18,749 nt of DNA. Origin: Rhodobacterales bacterium (GTDB taxonomy: Bacteria > Pseudomonadota > Alphaproteobacteria > Rhodobacterales > Rhodobacteraceae). Under the pieces are notes generated by a model, which was not told the DNA's origin, did no database searches, and saw nothing but the letters and a program-made list of their open reading frames with translations. Position 1 is the stretch's first letter. The number at the start of each line of letters is the position of its first letter. This document shows, one piece after another, positions 7,061-13,272 of this stretch. Both the position numbers and the translations under genes were made by a program. The stretch is taken from assembly GCA_013298675.1 (NCBI GenBank), contig JAAFIJ010000015.1:1-18749 (forward strand). The letters run 5' to 3'.

Positions 7061-7294
7061 ATGGTTGAGCTATCATGGCGGCATAGAGATCAAAGGAGTT
7101 GAAATTCGTTTGAACTGTCGTAAAAAACTGTGCCATCTGGGCGGTCCTTGTTGAATTAACGGGCAATACTAAACTGTTGAGATAACACCATTTGATCAAT
7201 CTATACTAATTCAAATTGTTACCGTTATCGCAATTTACCGTCCTCAATCTTTGTACAATCCGATGGGTCGCTGCTTGATCTTGGAAGTGTGTGG
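7061..7294. other. Intergenic stretch, A+T-rich, no gene seen
   Basis: Roughly 230 bases between the short RTX gene and the GNAT gene. The stretch 7150-7260 is A+T-rich and could contain the RTX promoter, but no pair of promoter elements stands out. No frame with a start and ribosome site encodes anything recognisable. Confidence 0.45.
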
Positions 7295-7894
7295 TCAAAT
7301 CAGTTTGCGCATCCAGAATTGCAACGATTTAACCGTTTCATCCAGATCGCCCATGTCACGCCAAGAAAACTCTGCGATCACGCCGGGCAAGGGAGCATAG
7401 CCGCGGCCAAGCCAGAAGGCGTCGTTGGTGCGGGCGTTTTGGGGTCTCATGGGGTGGCTCTCTGACCGGGTCACAGAACAAAACGCCACATAGCTGCGTT
7501 TCATGGAATGCGCGTGGGCCTCACGCAGGTCAATGAAACGGTGCCCGAGGCCAATGCCCCGATACGCAGGAAGCAATACCGATTCCGCACCGTAAAGAAT
7601 ATCGTTCAGGGGGATGTTCAACGCTTTGAAGGGGGCGGAAAAAGCCGCGGCATGGTCTTCCATCAGGGTCGAGGTTGACGCGCCGATCAAACGGTCTTGG
7701 TGAAATGCGCCGATCAATAGAGCACCGGGGTTGTCGCGGTAGGTTTGCAGGTATTCGCGCTCATAGTCAAAATTGCCGTCATAGAGATAAGGCCAGTCGC
7801 GAAAGACCGCGATCCGCAAGGCGGCGACGCCGTCGAGAGCGGCTTCAAGCGCTGCGCCTGTCAGCGCCCGCACTTCTACCTCGTCAACGTTCAT
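7295..7894 (-). CDS. GNAT-family N-acetyltransferase
   Basis: 199 residues from ATG at 7894. The GNAT fold is indicated by LLIGAFHQDRLIGASTSTLM (beta strands 2-3) and especially by ESVLLPAYRGIGLGHRFIDLREAHA, where R-G-I-G-L-G matches the Q/RxxGxG/A acetyl-CoA pyrophosphate-binding loop at the start of helix 3. The segment FWLGRGYAPLPGV near residue 160 corresponds to the late F-x-x-x-GY strand. The substrate is unknown; the long insert NARTNDAFW is not one I can assign. Its ATG overlaps the stop of the NTF2-like gene as ATGA, so the two are co-translated and may act on a common small molecule. It is not a ribosomal-protein acetyltransferase by its neighbours. Confidence 0.82.
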   Translation of the reverse strand: MNVDEVEVRALTGAALEAALDGVAALRIAVFRDWPYLYDGNFDYEREYLQTYRDNPGALLIGAFHQDRLIGASTSTLMEDHAAAFSAPFKALNIPLNDILYGAESVLLPAYRGIGLGHRFIDLREAHAHSMKRSYVAFCSVTRSESHPMRPQNARTNDAFWLGRGYAPLPGVIAEFSWRDMGDLDETVKSLQFWMRKLI

Positions 7895-8289
7895 GTCGAA
7901 ACCTGTGCAATCCAGTCATTCAGGTTGTAAAACGTGGTGATGCGAGAGATTTTGCCGTCTTTGAGGTCAAAAAATGATCCGGCGGGCAAAATGTATTTTT
8001 GTCCATTTGCTTGTGGCAGGCCCGGGTCGGTTTTCAGGTATTCGCCGTGGACCACAAATTCGGCGGCGGCACGGGTGCCCGTTGTATTTATGAAGATCTC
8101 AATGTCCGTCAATCGCTCGCGGTAAGAAACTCCCATATGGGCGCAAAACTGGGCGAAGAGGTCAGCCCCGTGCCGGACAGCACCCTCGTTGACGCGGTGT
8201 TCGATATTGGGGGTGACGCAGGCCAACATGGCCAGTGGATCGGCGGCGTTGAAGGCGGCGTAATAGGCGATCAGGGTGTCACGGCTCAT
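7891..8289 (-). CDS. NTF2-like / ketosteroid isomerase-related protein
   Basis: 132 residues from ATG at 8289, chosen because GGGAG lies about 8 bases upstream; the upstream in-frame extension to 8457 reads like non-coding sequence. The cone-shaped SnoaL/NTF2 fold is suggested by LIAYYAAFNAADPLAML, NIEHRVNEG, RHGADLFAQF, the strands DIEIFINTTG and AAAEFVVHGEYL, and the terminal ILPAGSFFDLKDGKISRITTFYN. It is typical of steroid delta-isomerase-related small proteins, which bind or isomerise hydrophobic or polar ligands in a central pocket. The actual substrate cannot be told. It is followed with a 4-base overlap by the GNAT gene. Confidence 0.82.
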   Translation of the reverse strand: MSRDTLIAYYAAFNAADPLAMLACVTPNIEHRVNEGAVRHGADLFAQFCAHMGVSYRERLTDIEIFINTTGTRAAAEFVVHGEYLKTDPGLPQANGQKYILPAGSFFDLKDGKISRITTFYNLNDWIAQVST

Positions 8290-8445
8290 CAGGTGTCTCC
8301 CGGCAATGGCGCGCGCGTTGTATTGGGGTGGTGAGAGGTGGTCCTGCGCGGTCGCGAGGAGTGTTGCATGCCGTGTTGTTTTGGTAAAGCGCAGGAAAGG
8401 TAGACCGGGCAACGGATTGCGACCTTTGGAGAGATGTGGAGACGT

Positions 8446-8471
8446 CGGGGGTTCCACACCCCCGAACCCCC
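8446..8471. repeat. G/C-run inverted repeat, Rhodobacterales-type intergenic element
   Basis: CGGGGGT (8446-8452) and ACCCCCG (8458-8464) form a perfect 7-base hairpin with a 5-base loop. A third run, GAACCCCC (8464-8471), can compete for the same GGGGGTTC arm, and GGGATATTT follows. From memory, similar G-run/C-run elements ending in GGGATATTT are scattered between genes in Rhodobacterales, often near gene ends. A role as terminator or mRNA end stabiliser for qorB is an inference. Confidence 0.5.
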
Positions 8472-8507
8472 GTGGGATATTTCGGAACAGTTGAAGGAAT
8501 TGTACCG

Positions 8508-8532
8508 ATTTGGGCGAGGGGTTCGCCCAAAT
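8508..8532 (-). terminator. Hairpin just after qorB
   Basis: ATTTGGGCGA and TCGCCCAAAT are perfect 10-base inverted arms around a 5-base loop, beginning 4 bases past the qorB stop. On the qorB strand no strong T-run follows (CGGTACAATT), so it may stop transcription weakly or protect the 3' end together with the G/C hairpin about 45 bases further on. Confidence 0.5.
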
Positions 8533-8536
8533 GGTG

Positions 8537-9373
8537 TTAAAGGGCCGCTTTGATCGTGGCGGCTATGGGGGTGGTTGGTCGACCGATCAAAGCCGACAAC
8601 GTGCGGCTGTGGTCAAGAAGTGCGCCGCGTGAGGCGTGATCGTCGCTGTCCGCGAGGGCTTGCGAGAGTACCTCGGGCAGGCCGAAGCTTTGCAGGAGGC
8701 CTGCATAGGTCGCGGGAGGCAGGCTGTTGTAGGCGATTGGTTTGCCGACTTGTTTGGAAAGTTCGGCAGCGAAGTCATGCATCGTGAAAGGTACATCGCC
8801 CGCGAGTTCATAGATTTTGCCAGCGTGGGAGTCGTCCACAGCGGTAACGGCAATTGCTTCAGCATAATCTGCACGAGCGGCGGTGGCGATTTGGCCCGTG
8901 CCCATAGAGCCGATGAGCGCACCATGATCCTGAGCAGCTTGCAGCGAGCCGGTGTAGTTTTCAGTATACCAACCATTGCGCAAGATGGTGGTCGGGATGC
9001 CCGAGGCTTGCAGGGCCTGTTCGGTAGCGATGTGATCCGCGGCAAGGATCATCGGTGAGGCATCACCTTTCAGGATTGACGTGTAGACGATGCGCGACAC
9101 GCCTGCGGCTTTTGCCGAGGCGATTACGGCGCGGTGTTGGCCGGCACGGTCATTGAAATCATTGGATGAAACCAGGACGAGGGTCTTGACGCCCTTAAGT
9201 GCTGCGGCGTGAGTTTCGGGTTTGGTGTAGTCAAATGCACGCGCGCTGGTGCCGGTAATGCGCGATGGATCGCGTGCAAGCGCTACGACGTCGGCATGCG
9301 GAGTGCGGGATTTCAGGGCGGTGAGAGCAAGCTGGCCAAGTTGGCCGGTGGCGCCTGTGATTGCGATGGTCAT
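8537..9373 (-). CDS. qorB: NAD(P)H:quinone oxidoreductase, QorB/YtfG type (NmrA-like SDR)
   Basis: 278 residues from ATG at 9373, which has AAGGAG upstream; the in-frame extension upstream would cross the divergent regulator and is rejected. The protein starts MTIAITGATGQLG, the GxTGxxG NAD(P)H-binding turn of an atypical SDR. Along its length it follows E. coli YtfG (QOR2): VSSNDFNDRAGQHR, YTSILKGDASPM, ADHIATEQALQASGI, LRNGWYTENY, TRADYAEAI-like and KIYELAGD. The typical SDR catalytic YxxxK is absent, as expected in this family. It probably reduces quinones using NADPH in the cytoplasm as a response to electrophile or redox stress. It is divergent from an HxlR regulator, the same arrangement as ytfG/ytfH in E. 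coli. Confidence 0.88.
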   Translation of the reverse strand: MTIAITGATGQLGQLALTALKSRTPHADVVALARDPSRITGTSARAFDYTKPETHAAALKGVKTLVLVSSNDFNDRAGQHRAVIASAKAAGVSRIVYTSILKGDASPMILAADHIATEQALQASGIPTTILRNGWYTENYTGSLQAAQDHGALIGSMGTGQIATAARADYAEAIAVTAVDDSHAGKIYELAGDVPFTMHDFAAELSKQVGKPIAYNSLPPATYAGLLQSFGLPEVLSQALADSDDHASRGALLDHSRTLSALIGRPTTPIAATIKAAL

Positions 9374-9411
9374 TGTGTATCTCCTTGGTTGATGCCGCAG
9401 AAATACGCCTT

Positions 9412-9447
9412 TACTTACGAAAGGGAAGTACATACATTTTTGTAAGT
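9412..9447. promoter_or_regulatory. Candidate HxlR operators between qorB and hxlR
   Basis: The 100-base divergent intergenic region holds two dyads: TACTT (9412-9416) with AAGTA (9426-9430), and ACATAC (9430-9435) with GTAAGT (9442-9447; five of six bases pair). TAC/GTA half sites at this spacing resemble those bound by HxlR/QorR/YodB-type regulators. They lie where one bound dimer could control both genes. This is inference from symmetry and position. Confidence 0.45.
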
Positions 9448-9473
9448 TTAAAGTTTTTTCAAAAGGCTCTGCA

Positions 9474-9839
9474 ATGAATGATCTGACAGATTTTTCTCCG
9501 AACGTGCTGGCAGAGGCTTGCCCGTCGCGGCAGGTGTTGAAGCATTTGACCAGCCAGTGGGCGATCTTGGTGTTGCGTGCCTTGGGTGAGGGAACCTTGC
9601 GGTTTTCACAGCTGCGCCGCAAAGTTGGCGGCGTATCGGAAAGGATGCTCGCCCAGACCTTGCAAGTATTGGAGAGCGATGGGTTGGTGCGTCGCGTTTC
9701 TTATCCTGTGCTGCCACCGCATGTGGATTATACGCTGACGCCTTTGGGCGCTGAGGCGGCGATACGGGTGGTGGCGCTGACATGTTGGATTGAGGAGAAC
9801 TTGGCGCGGATGAAGGACGGTGAGCGGGCGACTGAATAA
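9474..9839 (+). CDS. HxlR-family redox-type transcriptional regulator (QorR-like)
   Basis: 121 residues from ATG at 9474 with AAAAGG about 7 bases upstream. It is a single winged helix-turn-helix domain: CPSRQVLKHLTSQWAILVLRAL, LRFSQLRRKVGGVSERMLAQTLQVLE (recognition helix), then the wing VLPPHVDYTLTPLG and a dimerisation helix. Cys16, in the EACPSR context, aligns with the N-terminal cysteine that serves as the redox switch in QorR and YodB; a second Cys sits in the last helix. It probably represses itself and the divergent qorB until oxidised by diamide-like or quinone stress. Its 3' end faces the LMW-phosphatase gene 16 bases away. Confidence 0.88.
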   Translation: MNDLTDFSPNVLAEACPSRQVLKHLTSQWAILVLRALGEGTLRFSQLRRKVGGVSERMLAQTLQVLESDGLVRRVSYPVLPPHVDYTLTPLGAEAAIRVVALTCWIEENLARMKDGERATE

Positions 9840-9855
9840 CACGCGGCGGCCGAGG

Positions 9856-10311
9856 CTATGCGGCAGAGGGCGGACCAAATCTGTCGATCATGCGGGTTTT
9901 GATCTGATCGCGGGCTTGTCGGTAGGCCGCAAGTTTCGCCTCTCGCCCCTCGCCCAAGGCGGTTGGGTCGATGATTGGCCAATACTCAACGGCCAAATGG
10001 GATGTTTTAGTCAATTCAAGAGCAGCGCGTTGGCTGGCCGGTGACAGGGCGATGATGAGATCAAACTGGCCCAGATCCTCGCCTAAGGTTTGCATTTCCT
10101 CAAAGGAACGTGAACGATGGCGCGAAAGTTCGACACCCAGTTCGGCGCACACGGCGATGGAAAAGCCGTCAACCTCCATGTCGTTGATGACCCCTGCGGA
10201 TTGTACATAAGCGCGCTGGCCGTAGAATTTCTTCATCATCGCTTCGGCCATGGGAGAGCGTACGGCGTTGTGATCACAGCAAAACAGAACGGCCTGCGGG
10301 AAGTTTGCCAA
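9856..10311 (-). CDS. Low-molecular-weight phosphotyrosine phosphatase / arsenate reductase-like protein
   Basis: 151 residues from a TTG start at 10311, preferred because GGGGG lies 5 bases upstream inside the end of the UPF0262 gene; another TTG at 10335 has no ribosome site. The P-loop reads FCCDHNAVRSPMAEAMM: the second Cys (Cys12) and Arg18 make CX5R, and SPMAE is the usual helix start. A later IIDPTALGEG supplies the DP general acid. The family includes protein tyrosine phosphatases and thioredoxin-type arsenate reductases. The loop DHNAV departs from the common LGNIC, so activity on either substrate is uncertain. It follows UPF0262 with only 2 bases between and converges on hxlR. In related bacteria infA comes next; here it is 4 kb away. 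Confidence 0.82.
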   Translation of the reverse strand: MANFPQAVLFCCDHNAVRSPMAEAMMKKFYGQRAYVQSAGVINDMEVDGFSIAVCAELGVELSRHRSRSFEEMQTLGEDLGQFDLIIALSPASQRAALELTKTSHLAVEYWPIIDPTALGEGREAKLAAYRQARDQIKTRMIDRFGPPSAA

Positions 10312-10313
10312 AA

Positions 10314-10793
10314 TTACCCCCAATGCAAAACGCAAATCAACGTGAACAGGCGGCGTGCTGTGTCACTGTCGACTTTTGCCTTGCCCTCCAGGCGTTCCTG
10401 CAAGACCCGGGCACCTTCATTGTGGATGCCGCGCCGGGCCATATCGATCGCCTCAATCTGGCTGGGTGGCAGACGCTTGACCGCGTCGAAATAGCTTTCA
10501 CAAATCTGGAAATAGTCTTTGACCACTTGGCGAAAAGGGCCAAGCGACAGATGAAACTCAGTGATTTTCACGGCGTCGCTGGCTGCGATGTCAAACACCA
10601 AGCGTCCTTCGCGGATCGCTAGGCCAAGGCGGTAAGGCCCCGTTGGTGCGTCGCGGCCATCGCGGGCGGGCAGAGTAAATGAGTTTGATTCCAGAAGATC
10701 GAAAATCGCCACTTTGCGTTCTTGTTCGATCTCGGGCGTGGGTCGCACTAGGCCCTTTTCGTCAATCTCAATGTGGCTGATGCGGTTGGTCAC
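10314..10793 (-). CDS. UPF0262 family protein
   Basis: 159 residues with a GTG start that overlaps the hisD stop as GTGA. It matches the alphaproteobacterial UPF0262 family, recognised by the opening ISHIEIDEKGLVRPTPEIEQER, the middle GPYRLGLAIREGRLVFDI, LSLGPFRQVVKDYFQICESYFDAV and the ending GARVLQERLEGK with RRLFTLICVLHW. There is no signal peptide or membrane segment. The function is unknown; the persistent position between hisD and an LMW-PTP-like gene suggests a housekeeping role, but this is inference only. Confidence 0.9.
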   Translation of the reverse strand: MTNRISHIEIDEKGLVRPTPEIEQERKVAIFDLLESNSFTLPARDGRDAPTGPYRLGLAIREGRLVFDIAASDAVKITEFHLSLGPFRQVVKDYFQICESYFDAVKRLPPSQIEAIDMARRGIHNEGARVLQERLEGKAKVDSDTARRLFTLICVLHWG

Positions 10794-12100
10794 TGCTGCC
10801 CTCCGTTCAATCGGTCGAGCCGCGCCCGTACCGAAAGACCATGCGCCTCTAGCCCCTCAGATTTCGCCAAACGTTCGGCTGCCGGTCCGATTTCGGCCAG
10901 CGCTTGCGGGGTCATTTTTGCGATTGTTGTACGTTTTACAAATTCCATAACACTCAAACCAGAGGAAAAACGGGCAGAACGGGCAGTTGGCAGGACGTGG
11001 TTAGGTCCACCCACGTAATCGCCAATCGCTTCCGGTGTCCATGCCCCCAGAAAAATTGCGCCGGCATGAGTGATTTCAAGAGCCAACGCGTCTGGGTCGG
11101 CTACGCACAGTTCTAGGTGTTCAGGGGCGACGCGGTTTGACAGTTGTGCTGCTTCAGACAAATTTTTGGTCACGATCACCGCGCCATTGTCGCGCCAAGC
11201 CGCTGCGGCAATCGTCCGGCGTTCCAGCGTTTCGAGACGCTTTTCGACCGCAGCCAGCACGGCGTTGGCAAATTTGGCGTCTGGGGTCAACAAGATCGAC
11301 TGGGTACTTTCGTCATGTTCGGCCTGCGACAACAGATCCAGCGCGATCCAATTGGGGTCATTGTCCCCGTCGGCAATGATCAAAATCTCTGACGGCCCAG
11401 CAATCATGTCGATGCCCACACGGCCAAAGACCCGCCGCTTGGCTGCGGCCACAAAGGCATTGCCGGGGCCTGTTATTTTATCAACAGGTTCAATGGTTTG
11501 AGTGCCATAAGCCAAGGCCGCAATCGCTTGTGCTCCGCCGATACGCAACACGGTATCAACGCCCGAAAGCTGTGCTGCAAGCAAGACCAGCGGATTCACG
11601 ATGCCATCTGGTGTCGGGCAAGTGACCACAAGCCGCGCCACGCCGGCCACTTTTGCAGGAATGGCGTTCATCAAAACGGAACTGGGATATGACGCAAGGC
11701 CGCCTGGCACATAAAGGCCAGCGGCCGAGACGGGCGTCCAGCGCCAGCCTAGCATTGCGCCACTGGGTTCGTGCCACATCATGTCTTGGGGCTTTTGGCG
11801 GCTGTGATAATCGTGAATGCGGGTGGCGGCCAATTCCAGCGCAGCGCGGTCCTCGTGCGATACTTTGGCGATTTCGTGGGCAATTTCGGCAGGGGTAAAG
11901 GCCATTGTGTCTGGTGTCAGCGTCAAGCGATCAAATTTCGCCGTCAGTTCCAGCACCGCCGCATCGCCGCGTGCGCGCACATCTGCGATGATTCCCGCAA
12001 CGATATGGTCGACATCAGCCGAGTCCTCGCGCTTTTGGCCCAAGAGCGCGGCAAATTCTGCCGCAAACGCAGGATCTTGGGTGTTGAGCACGACAGGCAT
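10790..12100 (-). CDS. hisD: Histidinol dehydrogenase
   Basis: 436 residues from ATG at 12100, preceded by AAGGAG; the upstream in-frame ATG at 12154 has no support. HisD oxidises L-histidinol to L-histidine in two NAD-dependent steps, the last reactions of histidine synthesis, as a cytoplasmic zinc homodimer. Visible are GLYVPGGLASYPSSVLMN (130-144), GGAQAIAALAYGT, KITGPGNAFVAAAKR, DMIAGPSEILIIAD, and the zinc ligands Gln259 and His262 (SQAEHDE), Asp361 (GDYVGGPNHVLPT) and His420 (LEAHGLSVRARLDRL). The catalytic pair is Glu327-His328 (APEHLEL). All key residues are present. It is followed by UPF0262 with a 4-base overlap. A 92-base gap separates it from the regulator upstream, so it may have its own promoter there. 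Confidence 0.97.
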   Translation of the reverse strand: MPVVLNTQDPAFAAEFAALLGQKREDSADVDHIVAGIIADVRARGDAAVLELTAKFDRLTLTPDTMAFTPAEIAHEIAKVSHEDRAALELAATRIHDYHSRQKPQDMMWHEPSGAMLGWRWTPVSAAGLYVPGGLASYPSSVLMNAIPAKVAGVARLVVTCPTPDGIVNPLVLLAAQLSGVDTVLRIGGAQAIAALAYGTQTIEPVDKITGPGNAFVAAAKRRVFGRVGIDMIAGPSEILIIADGDNDPNWIALDLLSQAEHDESTQSILLTPDAKFANAVLAAVEKRLETLERRTIAAAAWRDNGAVIVTKNLSEAAQLSNRVAPEHLELCVADPDALALEITHAGAIFLGAWTPEAIGDYVGGPNHVLPTARSARFSSGLSVMEFVKRTTIAKMTPQALAEIGPAAERLAKSEGLEAHGLSVRARLDRLNGGQQ

Positions 12101-12192
12101 CGCAGTCTCCTTTTTCTTGGCGCATCTCCTAGCGTTTCGCCCTTGAGATCGCAAGCATGTGACGTGCCGGGCGCGCAGATCCGCTGAGGAGA

Positions 12193-13272
12193 TCAGCCGC
12201 CGAAATGCGAGAAACGATAAGGCGAAACCCCAAATTTCTTGCGGAAACTCTTTGAGAAATGTGATGTAGAAGCGTAGCCGCAGGCCACGGCCACCTCTGT
12301 GATTTTCATATCCGTTTCGGCCAGCAACGCCCGACCCCGCGCCAAACGCAGGTCGTTCATATAGCGCACGGGCGTGATGTTCAGATAGCGGCTGAACAGC
12401 CGTTCAATCTGGCGACGCGACAGCGACAAATGCGCGGCGCATGCGTCAAGGTCAAAGTCTTCTTCGATATGTGCCTCAAGATAAGCCGCCGCTTGCAACA
12501 GTTTGTCATGCCGTGTGCCCAAACGGGCGGCGAGCGAGGTCGTCTGGTGGTCTTCCTCTGACCGCCTTTGGGTCAGTAGGCACATGTTCATCACTTCTTG
12601 ACCAAGGCCGGGGCCAAAGCGATCATTGATCAACTTTAACATCAGGTCTGCCGCCGCAATGCCACCCGCACAGGTCATGACCCGTTCATCAATGCAAAAA
12701 ACCTGCCGCGCAGGTGTCAGATCTGGGTGATTTTCGGCAAATGCGTCGATGTTGTCCCAATGCATAGTAAAGCGGTGACCTTTAAGAATACCCGCCGTGG
12801 CCAAAGCATAGGCCCCGGTGCAAAGGCCGCCGACGGTTTTGCCGCGCCGCCAAAGCGCGCGAAGCCAGTCACCAAGCGCCGCAGAGGCCTTGCCTTCAGG
12901 CTCCACGCCCGAGCAGACCAGGATTAATCCTTCGGGTTTGGCCTTTGGCCAGGCGCCATCGACCATGATCGGCGTGCCGTTGGAACAAACAACAGGTTTG
13001 CCGTCCTCTGACAGCACGAACCAGCGGAACAGGACTTGTTGCGACAGCTGATTTGCCATGCGCAAGGGCTCTATTGCGGAGGAAAATGCCAGCATGGTGA
13101 ACTTTGGCAAAAGCACGAAACTGACATCCAAAGGGATGATATCGCCGTGGATCGCTACATGCGCCGACCCTTTGGCCACATAGCGTTGGACATCACTGAC
13201 AGGCATCTCAGGCGTGGTGCCCGGCTGAGGCGCATCTGGCTGCCCAGAGGTCTCGCGCGCCGCTTCGGTCAT
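12193..13272 (-). CDS. GlxA-family AraC-type transcriptional regulator (DJ-1/PfpI plus HTH)
   Basis: 359 residues from ATG at 13272, which shares a base with the metG stop (TGATG); an ATG 33 bases upstream is also possible. Residues ~45-215 are a DJ-1/PfpI-like sensor domain: FVLLPKFTMLAFSSAIEPLRMAN, GLILVCSG, GGLCTGAYALATAGIL with Cys151 at the nucleophile elbow, and TCAGGIAAADLML. Residues ~260-359 are the AraC-type double HTH, ending VACGYASTSHFSKSFRKKFGVSPYRF. The N-terminal pattern resembles GbdR/ArgR-like regulators of glycine betaine, carnitine or arginine catabolism, but no such catabolic genes lie nearby, so the ligand is unknown. It is probably an activator of genes elsewhere. It follows metG without a gap, so basal expression may come from the metG transcript. 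Confidence 0.88.
   Translation of the reverse strand: MTEAARETSGQPDAPQPGTTPEMPVSDVQRYVAKGSAHVAIHGDIIPLDVSFVLLPKFTMLAFSSAIEPLRMANQLSQQVLFRWFVLSEDGKPVVCSNGTPIMVDGAWPKAKPEGLILVCSGVEPEGKASAALGDWLRALWRRGKTVGGLCTGAYALATAGILKGHRFTMHWDNIDAFAENHPDLTPARQVFCIDERVMTCAGGIAAADLMLKLINDRFGPGLGQEVMNMCLLTQRRSEEDHQTTSLAARLGTRHDKLLQAAAYLEAHIEEDFDLDACAAHLSLSRRQIERLFSRYLNITPVRYMNDLRLARGRALLAETDMKITEVAVACGYASTSHFSKSFRKKFGVSPYRFSHFGG

Noticed and set aside
9374..9622. Longer N-terminus for QorB (83 extra residues)
   Set aside because: It would overlap the divergent hxlR gene and lacks sense; the ATG at 9373 has a good ribosome site and gives a family-length protein.
10968..11117. Small + strand frames opposite hisD
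   Set aside because: Antisense to a complete hisD with all zinc and catalytic residues.
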